The translations under genes and the position numbers were made by a program. 16,933 bases of DNA from UBA5232 sp964557565. Lineage in GTDB: Bacteria; Patescibacteriota; Dojkabacteria; SC72. This document shows positions 1-7,512 of the stretch, one piece after another. The stretch is from the NCBI GenBank assembly GCA_964557565.1, contig CAZLAH010000011.1, positions 1 through 16,933 of the forward strand, given 5' to 3'. Positions within the stretch are counted from its first letter, which is position 1, and each line of letters opens with the position of its first letter. The notes under the pieces are model-generated. The model was not told the origin of the DNA. It searched no databases and was given only the letters and a program-made list of their open reading frames with translations.

Positions 1-342
1 GGATTTGTTTTCAAAATTCAAAAAGATTCAATTCTTCTTGAAACAATCCCTGCAGAATTTGTAGATACAGATTTTTCAAAGCTTTTTGAGCAAGTATTTT
101 CATTAGAGGATAATATTGAGAACCTTTCTAAGAACCTTGAAAAAAGAAAAGATGATATTCTAGCTACAATAGCTTGCCATGGAAGTGTAAGAGCTGGACA
201 GAAGCTTTCGTATGAAGAAATGCTTTCTCTTTTCAAAGATCTCTCTAAGTGCAATAATCCATATAGCTGTCCTCATGGAAGACCAGCAATTTGGAAATTA
301 AACATAGAGGATATTGATCATAATTTTGAAAGAACATATTAA
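1..342 (+). CDS. mutL: DNA mismatch repair protein MutL, C-terminal end (5' truncated by window edge)
   Basis: The frame is open from base 1 to a TAA at 340-342 and encodes the last 113 residues of a MutL-like protein. The diagnostic part is the C-terminal dimerisation/endonuclease domain: ACHGSVRAGQKLSYEEM followed by CPHGRP and a short tail. In this family the Cys and the CPHGRP motif help form the metal site of endonuclease-type MutL (the kind found where MutH is absent), so this copy probably nicks DNA during mismatch repair. That is inference, because the DQHA motif and the N-terminal ATPase lie outside the window. The stop overlaps the next start by one base (TAATG), indicating an operon and probable translational coupling. 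Confidence 0.9.
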   Translation, partial: GFVFKIQKDSILLETIPAEFVDTDFSKLFEQVFSLEDNIENLSKNLEKRKDDILATIACHGSVRAGQKLSYEEMLSLFKDLSKCNNPYSCPHGRPAIWKLNIEDIDHNFERTY

Positions 343-1052
343 TGCAAAAAGGTAAACTATATTTAGTTCCTACACCGATAAGTAAAGTAAGCATGAAGGA
401 AGTTCTTTTAGAGAAAGATATTTCTTTAGTTTCCAAATTACAATTCTTCATATCAGAAACACCTAAAACTACTAGAGCATTTTTGAAAGATTTGCCTTTA
501 GAGAGAAAGATTCAGGATATTACCATAATGCAATTTGATGAACATTCTAAAGATGTTGAGATTGAAGAGCTTTTAGAACCAATTCAAGCAGGATCAGATA
601 TCGGTTTAATATCAGATGCGGGTATACCTTCTATCGCAGATCCTGGATTTAGAGTTGTATCCAAAGCTCAGAGCTTAGGAGTAGAGGTAATACCTTTAGT
701 TGGACCATCCTCAATTCTTCTTGCTCTCATGGCTTCAGGCTTAAATGGTCAGAATTTTGCTTTTAATGGTTACCTTTCAAAAGAAAAGGATACTAAACAA
801 AAGGAGATACGATTTCTTGAAGACCTAAGCTACAAAACAGGACAGACTCAAATATTTATGGAGCCTCCTTACAGAAACCAATCAATGCTGGAAGATATTC
901 TTTCTGTGTGTGATAGTTATACAAAGCTTTGTATTGCATACAACATTATGGGTGAGAATCAGAAAATCATTACTAAAAGAGTAGGGGAATGGAAAAGTGA
1001 AAAACCAAATTTGGACCGAGAACCATGTCTATTTTTAATAAATAAAAGATAG
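342..1052 (+). CDS. Short RsmI-like SAM-dependent methyltransferase (tetrapyrrole methylase fold)
   Basis: The 236-residue protein has the fold signature of the RsmI/tetrapyrrole methylase family: KLYLVPTPI at the N-terminus, GLISDAGIPSIADPG at about 88-102, and GPSSILLALMASGLNGQNFAF at about 121-141. Full-length RsmI, which 2'-O-methylates C1402 of 16S rRNA, is about 280 residues. This is the shorter variant, with a QIFMEPPYRNQSMLEDIL segment and no C-terminal extension, as annotated in Bacteroidetes and some candidate phyla simply as SAM-dependent methyltransferase. Its substrate is therefore uncertain; rRNA is the default guess. The ATG overlaps the mutL stop and the stop lies one base before the next start, so it is the middle gene of an operon. 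Confidence 0.85.
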   Translation: MQKGKLYLVPTPISKVSMKEVLLEKDISLVSKLQFFISETPKTTRAFLKDLPLERKIQDITIMQFDEHSKDVEIEELLEPIQAGSDIGLISDAGIPSIADPGFRVVSKAQSLGVEVIPLVGPSSILLALMASGLNGQNFAFNGYLSKEKDTKQKEIRFLEDLSYKTGQTQIFMEPPYRNQSMLEDILSVCDSYTKLCIAYNIMGENQKIITKRVGEWKSEKPNLDREPCLFLINKR

Positions 1053-1053
1053 T

Positions 1054-2115
1054 ATGAGAAATTTAGAATTTGTAGTTTCTACAAGTGATTTTGAATGGGA
1101 TAATTATGCAAAAACATTTCCTAACTATTCATTTTTAAATAGTAGCTTTAGATTTAATCACCTCAAGAATATCTCTAACGAAGTGTTTCGTTACTATATT
1201 ATGAAAGATCAAAGAGTGATAGGTATTTTAAGTGGTTCTTTAGGTAGTACGAAACTTTTTGGTAAATTTCTAGAATTCAAGCATTCACCTCTTTTAATGG
1301 AAAACGAGAAAGAGATATGGGAAGAAGTTATTTCTTTTTGTAGGGAATTAGCTAAAGAGAATGGTTGCTTTATGTTTAGAATTTCACCTCTTACAAGAAA
1401 TAATGAGAGTTTAACCTCTGTATACGACTCTGTAAGGTCATTCGAGGCCCCTATTCAGAATATAGATGCACTTATATCCCAATATTTTGATTTAAAAAAG
1501 AGTGAGGAAGAGTTAAGGCATGATATGACTGATTCTACTAGAAATAATTTGAATAAATTACTGAAGAATCCTAATGTTTCTGTAAAAGTCTTTTCTGATG
1601 ACTCTCAGTTTGATACCTTTTCCAATTTCTATACTCAAACAGAATTAAAGAAAGGTTTTGTGGGAAAGGGTATTGTGGAACTTTTTGATGAGTTTAGATT
1701 GCAGATTGAGAATGATGCTTTTTTCATGATAGTAGGTTACTTTAAAAATATTCCTGTAAGTATTTGGCAATGTACTGTTTTTGGGAAATATATACATATA
1801 TACCAAGCAGGTAGTGATTCAGAATTTAGAGAAAAGAATATTAGGATGCCATATTTACTGTTTTGGGAAGCTGTTAAGTTGGGTAAGGAATTAAATTGTG
1901 AGATTCTAGATCTATTCGGTGGTATGTTACCAGAGGGATACAATGGGAAAAGGCATCCATGGAGAGGAGTAGATAGTTTTAAAACAAGTTTTGGAGGACA
2001 AAAAGTTACATACATGCATACAAGGGATTTCCCTGTAGATATATTGAAATACTATCTTTTCTACGGATATGCATACCTCAGAACTCTAATCAAAGGATAT
2101 ACAGTTAAGTGGTAG
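1054..2115 (+). CDS. FemAB/FemX-like peptidoglycan aminoacyltransferase
   Basis: A 353-residue protein resembling the Fem family (two GNAT folds), which transfers amino acids from aminoacyl-tRNA to the peptidoglycan stem peptide or to related acceptors. Supporting segments are STRNNLNKLLKNPNVSVKV at about 161-179, the IYQAGSDSEFREKNIRMPYLLFWEAV stretch at about 249-274 that resembles the second GNAT core, and the C-terminal HPWRGVDSFKTSFGG at about 301-315. There is no signal peptide, as expected for a cytoplasmic-face enzyme. It follows the methyltransferase by one base, and its stop lies two bases from the stop of the convergent DUF2207 gene. The exact acceptor and amino acid cannot be read from the sequence. 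Confidence 0.8.
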   Translation: MRNLEFVVSTSDFEWDNYAKTFPNYSFLNSSFRFNHLKNISNEVFRYYIMKDQRVIGILSGSLGSTKLFGKFLEFKHSPLLMENEKEIWEEVISFCRELAKENGCFMFRISPLTRNNESLTSVYDSVRSFEAPIQNIDALISQYFDLKKSEEELRHDMTDSTRNNLNKLLKNPNVSVKVFSDDSQFDTFSNFYTQTELKKGFVGKGIVELFDEFRLQIENDAFFMIVGYFKNIPVSIWQCTVFGKYIHIYQAGSDSEFREKNIRMPYLLFWEAVKLGKELNCEILDLFGGMLPEGYNGKRHPWRGVDSFKTSFGGQKVTYMHTRDFPVDILKYYLFYGYAYLRTLIKGYTVKW

Positions 2116-2117
2116 TA

Positions 2118-3854
2118 TTACCAACTTCCACCGCCTCCGCCACCGCCTCCACCACCACTTGATCCTCCACTAAAACCACTTCCACCTGATCCCCATGAAC
2201 TTGAAGAGAACCCACCAGAGCTATTTGAAGGAGGTACAGACTTAGATTGTACATTAGTTGAAATTCTAGATATTGAATTTGCAAGCATATATGTATTAAA
2301 GGTATCGATGTCACCTTGATACCAAGAAGGAGGTTCTTGATATATATCTTCAAATTCTTTAGCCCATTTTTTCTCCAAACCAAATATTACTGCATATGGA
2401 AGAAGTTTTTCAAAGACACCAATGTATTTCTTAGGATCATTATGGAAATCAATTCTATGCTTCTCTGCAGTATTTATATACATCTTAAGTCCTAGAAGTT
2501 CATGATATATTTCATTACCTAACTTTGCCCTTATATCCACAGTAAAACCAAGGATTAACATTACAACAAAGGAAAGAACAATTCCTACTGTCCATCCTGT
2601 AGCTGCTATTTCAGCAAGAAGTGGAGCTAAAACTGTAAGAGATATAAAGATACCTACACCTCCAAGAGCAATGAATAGTCCTTTTAGATTTCTTTTAGCT
2701 TTATCAAAATATTCTTTCTCATATACTTCTTTATCTAATTTTACTCTTAAAGAAGCTACTGTCTTGTAAAAATCAGAACTAAGATCTTTCATGCTAACCT
2801 CGTCCTTCTCTTTTAGTATTCCCTCAAAAAGCTCCTTGCTTATTTCAAATTTGATTTCTTTTTTACTATCATTCCTTACAATACTATACTTGTTCTTCTC
2901 TTCTTGCTTAATTTTTACATATCCATCAACCGCTAGATCTATCAATTCTGCAGTAATATGTTTGTTATTTAAACCTTTGTTATAAATATATCCAGCTAAA
3001 AGAGGATACATATCTTTTGGAGCATCATAGTGAGGTATAACTGTTAGTTTTTTGTTTTTACCCTTGTTCTTCACAACAGAGAACAAAAAGATGAAGACAG
3101 GAATAGGTAAGAAGATACCGATGTTTGCTAAAATCATAGCTACAGTTTGCTTTGAAGTTGTATCCTCAAGAGTACCTTTTGGCATCTTTACTGCTACTGT
3201 AAGCCCGTCATACACACCCAAAGAGCCATTCATCGATACTTTCAATTCATTCTCTCCTAAGTCTTGGAACGAGCAATTACTCTCTGTACCACCTCGTGGG
3301 CCTGAATAGCAGACTTTCTCAGTGATTTCACCAGGTAGCTTCAACTCTGCATATGCTTGATTAATGGGTACTTCCCAACCATTCCCAGTTATATTGATAT
3401 ACAACTCATCATGATCATCAAAGTAGTTGATCATGTTTTTAATAGTGTAATCTATTACAAAGACATATTCTCCAGAGATAGTTATGTCAGGATCACCTAT
3501 TTTAAAAATAGTATATCCATTACTTGTACTTCTCTCATACATATCATACTTAAAAGAAGGGACACTCTTTTCGTAGTAGTAGAGTGAGTTCAACTTTATT
3601 GTTGTTGGTCTTTTTAATCCAGCTTGAACTTTGTAGTCAGTAGGTATCTCCCTAATCATTCCATGTTTGAGTGAAGGAAAGTAGTATGAGATTTCTTCTA
3701 CCACATTAATATCAGTATTCTGTTGAAGCTCTATCTTACTTTTAAACAGAGTTATCTGCTCCTGTGTAGTAAAACTATCTTGAGCGTAGATATTGGAAGT
3801 AAAGGATCCTAAACAAAACAGAACAAAAAATGTTAGAAAAAAGAGTTTTTTCAT
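2118..3854 (-). CDS. DUF2207 domain membrane protein with glycine-rich tail
   Basis: A 578-residue protein. It has a signal peptide (about 1-24, cleavage near IYA-QD), an extracytoplasmic beta-rich region (about 26-232) containing the family-typical SYYFPSLKHGMIREIP, a membrane segment at about 239-261, a cytoplasmic region of about 130 residues, and two membrane segments at about 393-439. The C-terminus is extreme: Ser/Gly-rich, ending in ten glycines then SW, which is usual in DUF2207 proteins. Function is unknown. It starts 7 bases after the lemA stop, and DUF2207 and LemA genes commonly adjoin, suggesting a joint envelope role. The ATG is chosen because it begins a perfect signal peptide. 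Confidence 0.88.
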   Translation of the reverse strand: MKKLFFLTFFVLFCLGSFTSNIYAQDSFTTQEQITLFKSKIELQQNTDINVVEEISYYFPSLKHGMIREIPTDYKVQAGLKRPTTIKLNSLYYYEKSVPSFKYDMYERSTSNGYTIFKIGDPDITISGEYVFVIDYTIKNMINYFDDHDELYINITGNGWEVPINQAYAELKLPGEITEKVCYSGPRGGTESNCSFQDLGENELKVSMNGSLGVYDGLTVAVKMPKGTLEDTTSKQTVAMILANIGIFLPIPVFIFLFSVVKNKGKNKKLTVIPHYDAPKDMYPLLAGYIYNKGLNNKHITAELIDLAVDGYVKIKQEEKNKYSIVRNDSKKEIKFEISKELFEGILKEKDEVSMKDLSSDFYKTVASLRVKLDKEVYEKEYFDKAKRNLKGLFIALGGVGIFISLTVLAPLLAEIAATGWTVGIVLSFVVMLILGFTVDIRAKLGNEIYHELLGLKMYINTAEKHRIDFHNDPKKYIGVFEKLLPYAVIFGLEKKWAKEFEDIYQEPPSWYQGDIDTFNTYMLANSISRISTNVQSKSVPPSNSSGGFSSSSWGSGGSGFSGGSSGGGGGGGGGGSW

Positions 3855-3861
3855 ATTAAGC

Positions 3862-4179
3862 TTAAAACTTAATTTCTACGTTTTTCTTTTCTTCGTCAGA
3901 TGCTTCAAAGAAAGGTTCTTTCTTGAAACCAAAGATACCTGCTAAAAGATTCTGTGGAAATACAACTATCAAAGTGTTGAAATCTCTTACAGCACCATTG
4001 TAGAACCTTCTTGANNNNNNNNNNNNNNNNNNNNNNNNNNNNNNNNNNNNNNNNNNNNNNNNNNNNNNNNNNNNNNNNNNNNNNNNNNNNNNNNNNNNNN
4101 NNNNNNNNNNNNNNTTGTTGTATACAGAGATAACAATTACAGCTAAAAGGGCTACTCCTCCTAATATTGCATATTCCAT
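3862..4179 (-). CDS. lemA: LemA family protein, interrupted by an assembly gap
   Basis: Two readable pieces flank a run of 100 Ns. The N-terminal piece (MEYAILGGVALLAVIVISVYN) is a single N-out membrane anchor. The C-terminal piece has YNGAVRDFNTLI...FPQNLLAGIFGFKKEPFF, the characteristic end of LemA. LemA proteins are usually about 180-190 residues. Only about 71 real residues are visible, so about 110 residues (roughly 330 bases) should be missing and the spacer is probably undersized. The apparent 105-residue length should not be used. It is the first gene of a lemA-DUF2207 pair. A weak promoter-like TTTACA/TATATA pair lies near 4227-4198 on this strand. Function of the family is unresolved (envelope-associated). 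Confidence 0.85.
   Translation of the reverse strand: MEYAILGGVALLAVIVISVYNXXXXXXXXXXXXXXXXXXXXXXXXXXXXXXXXXXSRRFYNGAVRDFNTLIVVFPQNLLAGIFGFKKEPFFEASDEEKKNVEIKF
4015..4114. other. Scaffold gap (100 N)
   Basis: Exactly 100 Ns, the conventional placeholder for a gap of unknown length, placed inside lemA. True sequence is missing here. From the family length about 330 bases are expected. Confidence 0.98.
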
Positions 4180-4220
4180 ATTATTTTAGTCTCAATTTAT
4201 ATATTATTATTCTATTATCT

Positions 4221-4251
4221 TTGTAAATTTTCTGCAACATTGTGGTAAAAT
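4221..4251 (+). promoter_or_regulatory. Extended -10 promoter of the thioredoxin-fold/membrane gene
   Basis: TGGTAAAAT (4243-4251) is an extended -10 element; TTGTAA at 4221-4226 could be a weak -35 with a 19-base spacer. The predicted start of transcription near 4258 leaves a leader of about 30 bases. Confidence 0.5.
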
Positions 4252-4288
4252 ATATCTCTTAGCTAGATAATTTCAATGAAATATCATA

Positions 4289-5275
4289 TTGACAAAAATT
4301 CACAAAATCTTTACATCATTCCTTTTTCTACTTCTTTTCTTGATTCCAACTACTGTGTTTGCAGAAGAGAATAATGTAATGTTCTTTTGGGATGAAGGTT
4401 GCCCATATTGTGAAAAAGCAAAAACAGATATCTTAGAGAAGAGTTTAGAAGAGAAAATAACAATTGAGTATATAAAGATATCTGATTCAGAAGAGAACCA
4501 AGACCTTTTTCTAAATTATGTAAGAGATTGTAATCTACAGACAGCTTCAATCCCAATGGTTGTTATAAATAAAAAATGTTCTGTGGGATATCCAACAACA
4601 GTAGAAAGTATTGAAAAAGCAATTGCAGGAGATGGGATTATTGAAAGTAATGAGATACTAAAAGGAAAACAAAATACTGAAATCCTTCTCATCTCTATAC
4701 CTGCATTTCTTCTTCTCCTCGTTGGTTATGGATTGTTTACTACAAAAAAAGTAAAACATATTAAGAATGTCGTAAGTGTTGTTTTAGCAGTATTCCTTCT
4801 TTCACTTATATCTGCGACTAAGACCTTTGCTATTTGTCCACTTTGCACAGTAGCTGTTGGAGCAGGATTAGGTTTTTCTCGCTACTTTGGTATTGATGAT
4901 TTAATTACTAGTGTATGGATAGGGGGAATTTTAACGTCTTTTTCCTTAATGACTGCAGAAAAAATATCTTCTAAATTCAAAATAAAATGGTATCTTTCTG
5001 AATTACTTTCTATTCTTCTTTTCTTCGGAATGACATTCATTCCCTTCCATTTCCTAGGTATTACCGGAAACGAATTAAATAGTATATGGGGAATAGACAA
5101 GATACTTTTGGGAACTGTAGCCGGCTCAATCATGTTTTATATTTTTAGTAAGCTATATTTTCTCACAAAAGAAAAGATGGGTACTGTTCTTTTCCCCTAT
5201 CAAAAAGTTGTATTCCCTGTCACCTCTTTATGGCTTTGTACACTCATTTCCTATATAATACTGTATATAATTTAA
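4289..5275 (+). CDS. Secreted thioredoxin-fold (CPYC) domain fused to a polytopic membrane domain with CPLC
   Basis: 328 residues from a TTG start. No in-frame ATG gives a signal peptide, and this TTG gives a clean one (about 1-25, TTVFA-EE). Residues 27-115 look like a glutaredoxin/thioredoxin fold: VMFFWDEGCPYC (Cys38, Cys41) and a cis-Pro segment ASIPMVVI (Pro89). About five hydrophobic segments follow (roughly 131-150, 160-181, 205-222, 238-258, 272-291, plus one at the end), with a second motif ICPLCTVAVGAGLGFSRYFGIDD (Cys183, Cys186) at the end of a membrane helix. The arrangement suggests electron exchange between a membrane dithiol and an external thioredoxin domain, by analogy with DsbD- or VKOR-type systems, but the membrane domain shows no sequence match to either that I recognise. 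The direction (oxidase or reductase) is open. Confidence 0.75.
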   Translation: MTKIHKIFTSFLFLLLFLIPTTVFAEENNVMFFWDEGCPYCEKAKTDILEKSLEEKITIEYIKISDSEENQDLFLNYVRDCNLQTASIPMVVINKKCSVGYPTTVESIEKAIAGDGIIESNEILKGKQNTEILLISIPAFLLLLVGYGLFTTKKVKHIKNVVSVVLAVFLLSLISATKTFAICPLCTVAVGAGLGFSRYFGIDDLITSVWIGGILTSFSLMTAEKISSKFKIKWYLSELLSILLFFGMTFIPFHFLGITGNELNSIWGIDKILLGTVAGSIMFYIFSKLYFLTKEKMGTVLFPYQKVVFPVTSLWLCTLISYIILYII

Positions 5276-5287
5276 GCTACTAGGTTG

Positions 5288-5728
5288 ATGAAGAAAAACA
5301 AGAAGAAAGATATAAACATGCAAGAAGTAGAAGAACTAGTTGAGAGATACGACTCATTGAAGAAAGATAACAAATTAGATCTTTCAGCTGATGAGGATTT
5401 GAGTATAGCTATTATGAATTTGATTTCAATAGAAGAGCACCTATTCTTCAGTGGAGCCAAAACTGAAAATGAAAACTTCTACGAAATACTTGACGAGATT
5501 CGACAAATGAGAGTGGAGCTTCTTAAAAGAATAATTCCTAAATATGGTGGTGAGGTCTGGTGTATTTCTAAGCACTTACTTGGAGCTAGCTATAGAATAA
5601 TGGAATACGGTACAAAGGAACTTAAGAAGGGTAATAAGAAAGAAGCGTACGAGATGTTTGAAAAAGCATACGGTCTTTACTCTCTTTTTTGGGCTCTTAA
5701 CATGAATATATTATCTACAGAAAAATAA
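5288..5728 (+). CDS. Small conserved-type hypothetical protein, helical
   Basis: 146 residues, soluble, rich in Glu and Lys and almost certainly all-helical, with no signal peptide. Recognisable blocks are EELVERYDSLKKDNKLDLSADEDLSIAIMNLISIEEHL, VELLKRIIPKYGGEVWCISKHLLGASYRIMEYG and a C-terminal KKEAYEMFEKAYGLYSLFWALN, which resembles a single TPR-like hairpin. Similar hypothetical proteins occur in candidate-phyla genomes, but I know no function. The ATG at 5288 is preferred over the TTG directly before it (5285). The stop overlaps the start of the 27-residue ORF by one base (TAATG), implying co-translation. It begins 12 bases after the thioredoxin-fold gene and probably shares its transcript. 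Confidence 0.7.
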   Translation: MKKNKKKDINMQEVEELVERYDSLKKDNKLDLSADEDLSIAIMNLISIEEHLFFSGAKTENENFYEILDEIRQMRVELLKRIIPKYGGEVWCISKHLLGASYRIMEYGTKELKKGNKKEAYEMFEKAYGLYSLFWALNMNILSTEK

Positions 5729-5811
5729 TGGAAAAGAAAAAAAAGAAAAACAATTTTTGGAAAAAATTAGGTACATTTGTAAAAGAAGCAGTTGATTGTT
5801 GCAAGGAGTAA
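5728..5811 (+). CDS. 27-residue Lys-rich small protein ending in CCKE
   Basis: The ATG lies within the TAATG overlap with the preceding gene. The product is a very basic N-terminus (MEKKKKKNNFW), then an amphipathic stretch KKLGTFVKEAVDC, then a vicinal cysteine pair and KE. It is too short for routine gene calling. Support comes from the exact stop/start overlap, the non-random composition (a basic N-terminal block, then a helical face of L/F/V/A) and the fact that the frame ends just before the next gene's promoter. Possible roles are membrane-surface association, metal or thiol chemistry through the CC pair, or partnership with the upstream 146-residue protein. No function is asserted. Confidence 0.5.
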   Translation: MEKKKKKNNFWKKLGTFVKEAVDCCKE

Positions 5812-5825
5812 TTTGTTGGTATAAT
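5796..5825 (+). promoter_or_regulatory. Promoter of the SPFH gene
   Basis: TGGTATAAT (5817 region to 5825) is a perfect extended -10 element; TTGTTG at 5796-5801 is a plausible -35 with an 18-base spacer. It lies over the end of the 27-residue ORF. The predicted leader is about 22 bases with no Shine-Dalgarno. Confidence 0.65.
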
Positions 5826-5854
5826 AAGGTATATAAGTTTTTACCTGTATACCT

Positions 5855-6754
5855 ATGGATATATTTCTTTTAATAATCATTGTAGTGATATCCCTTGTAA
5901 TACTTTTTAGTACCTTGTTTACTGTTGAACAACAAGAAGTTGCAGTAATAGAAAGGTTTGGGAAATTTGTTAGAACATGTACTTCTGGATTAAATGTTAA
6001 GATCCCATTGTTTGAAAAAGTCTCTGGTAGAGTTTCTCTTCGTATTCAACAGTTAGATGTAAAAGCAGAAACAAAAACTAAAGATGATGTTTTTGTAAAT
6101 GTGCTCGTCTCTGTACAGTATGCAGTTATACCTGAGAAAGTGTACGACGCTTTTTACAAATTAAACAATCCAATGGTCCAGATAAATTCGTATGTTTTTG
6201 ATGTAGTTAGAGCTAGAGTTCCTAAAATAACTGTAGACGAACTTTTTGAGAAAAAGGATGAGATAGCTATTGCTGTTAAGGATGAACTAAATGAAACTAT
6301 GGTTAATTTTGGTTTTAATATTGTTAATACTTTAGTTACTGACATTGAGCCTGATTCTAAGGTAAAGGAAGCTATGAATGAGATTAATGCTGCACAGAGG
6401 ATGAGAGTAGCAGCAAATGAGAAGGGAGAAGCAGAGAAGATATTGAAGGTTAAGGCTGCAGAGGCAGAAGCAGAGTCTAAGGCTTTACAAGGAAAGGGTG
6501 TAGCAGATCAGAGGAAGGCAATAATTGAAGGGTTAAGGGAATCAGTAGAGACATTTCAGGATAGTGTAGATGGTACATCTGCACAGGATGTTATGAATTT
6601 GGTATTACTAACTCAGTATTTTGATACCATTAAGGATATTGGAGAGAACTCTAAGACTAATACTATCCTTATTCCTCATAGTCCTGGTGGTATGTCAGAT
6701 CTTTCAGCACAGTTAAGAGATGCTATGATAGTTGCAAACAAGGTGAAAGCATAA
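5855..6754 (+). CDS. SPFH domain protein (stomatin/HIR-like membrane scaffold)
   Basis: 299 residues: one N-terminal membrane segment (about 3-23), then the SPFH/band 7 domain starting at VEQQEVAVIERFGKF (about 24-38) and running through SLRIQQLDVKAETKTKDDV to TLVTDIEPDSKVKEAMNEI. A charged coiled-coil follows (NAAQRMRVAANEKGEAEKILKVKAAEAEAESKALQGKG), and then a C-terminal region with TQYFDTIKDIG and a short hydrophobic tail. Family members oligomerise on membranes into scaffolds that organise lipid domains or regulate proteases. No NfeD partner is visible next to it. It appears to be transcribed alone from an extended -10 promoter. Confidence in the family is high, in any specific function low. 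Confidence 0.9.
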   Translation: MDIFLLIIIVVISLVILFSTLFTVEQQEVAVIERFGKFVRTCTSGLNVKIPLFEKVSGRVSLRIQQLDVKAETKTKDDVFVNVLVSVQYAVIPEKVYDAFYKLNNPMVQINSYVFDVVRARVPKITVDELFEKKDEIAIAVKDELNETMVNFGFNIVNTLVTDIEPDSKVKEAMNEINAAQRMRVAANEKGEAEKILKVKAAEAEAESKALQGKGVADQRKAIIEGLRESVETFQDSVDGTSAQDVMNLVLLTQYFDTIKDIGENSKTNTILIPHSPGGMSDLSAQLRDAMIVANKVKA

Positions 6755-6858
6755 AAGGAAATCCACTATAACTGACGTTGTCACAAAATTGGATCGGTGG
6801 CCAATATTGGGTCCTATTGAGTATTACGCGAACTTCTTGAATAAGTATTGCATATAAA

Positions 6859-6892
6859 CCATACACGACAAGATGTTATACTTGGTGTATGG
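6859..6892 (+). promoter_or_regulatory. Extended -10 promoter flanked by an 8-bp inverted repeat
   Basis: TGTTATACT (6874-6882) is an extended -10 element only 6 bases before the ATG at 6889, so transcription should begin at or next to the start codon. CCATACAC (6859-6866) and GTGTATGG (6885-6892) are perfect inverted copies on both sides of the -10; the right arm includes the start codon. This is a good candidate operator. Confidence 0.5.
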
Positions 6893-7497
6893 ATAATTAC
6901 TACAAAATAGTCAGTATTGAGCGATTACCACAGATAGATGATTCTATTCAGATAGTAGTAAAAACAGAAGTCGAAAATCTATCTACTAAAATTATTCTCC
7001 CTAAACTTATCCTTGCTTGGTGGAATATACCAAATGTCAAAGAAGATCAATACAGAATATTAGAAAAATTAGCACCTTATGTTATTGATTTCCAATATTC
7101 AAACTTTGAAGAAAACAAAGATTTCGTTTTTAATACAGATCGTCCAGATCTATATTCAACAGTAGATTCAACTGTTAAGTACTTAGTTGAACACTCAGGT
7201 TTGGTTCGTATTATTGTACCACCGGAAGATAGAATCACTTCTGAAGGGTTTGAAATTGTAAAAAAGGTAAGATTAACTTCATCAAATAAACAGTGGGTTT
7301 TTCATAAAACAGATGCAGATAATTGGCCCTCAGTTCCACACGGACACTATAAGAATGAAGTTTTGGACATATATGCAGGCTTAGTCTACAACAAATCAAC
7401 AAAACAATATCTTTACACTTTTGGGAAAAAGCAGATCTCCAAAGTTCAAAAAGAGCTGAGTGAAAAAAAAGATTTTAAGCACTTGAAATTTGAGTAG
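6889..7497 (+). CDS. Hypothetical protein with a PHGH-type C-terminal motif
   Basis: A 202-residue soluble protein that I do not recognise as a named family. The N-terminal two thirds alternate hydrophobic strands and helices (IVVKTEVENLSTKIILPKLILAWW, YLVEHSGLVRIIVPP). The C-terminal third has a distinctive HKTDADNWPSVPHGH (about 139-153) followed by LDIYAGLVYNKSTKQYLYTFGKKQI. This His/Asp/Trp/Pro-rich block resembles a small domain I have seen at the ends of unrelated bacterial hypothetical proteins, where it follows the pattern HxxxDxxxWPSxPHxH then LDxxxGxxY. The clustered His and Asp could bind metal or act on nucleic acid, which is speculation. It is monocistronic, its mRNA probably leaderless, and it ends 15 bases before the oppositely oriented tRNA. 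Confidence 0.6.
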   Translation: MDNYYKIVSIERLPQIDDSIQIVVKTEVENLSTKIILPKLILAWWNIPNVKEDQYRILEKLAPYVIDFQYSNFEENKDFVFNTDRPDLYSTVDSTVKYLVEHSGLVRIIVPPEDRITSEGFEIVKKVRLTSSNKQWVFHKTDADNWPSVPHGHYKNEVLDIYAGLVYNKSTKQYLYTFGKKQISKVQKELSEKKDFKHLKFE

Positions 7498-7512
7498 CAA
7501 TCTAAAGAAAAG

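Noticed and set aside
1737..2383. Minus-strand open frames opposite FemAB and frame-shifted within the DUF2207 gene
   Set aside because: They lie wholly within genes with clear family motifs and show no protein-like features; the Val/Glu-rich one is the Gly-tail codons read out of frame.
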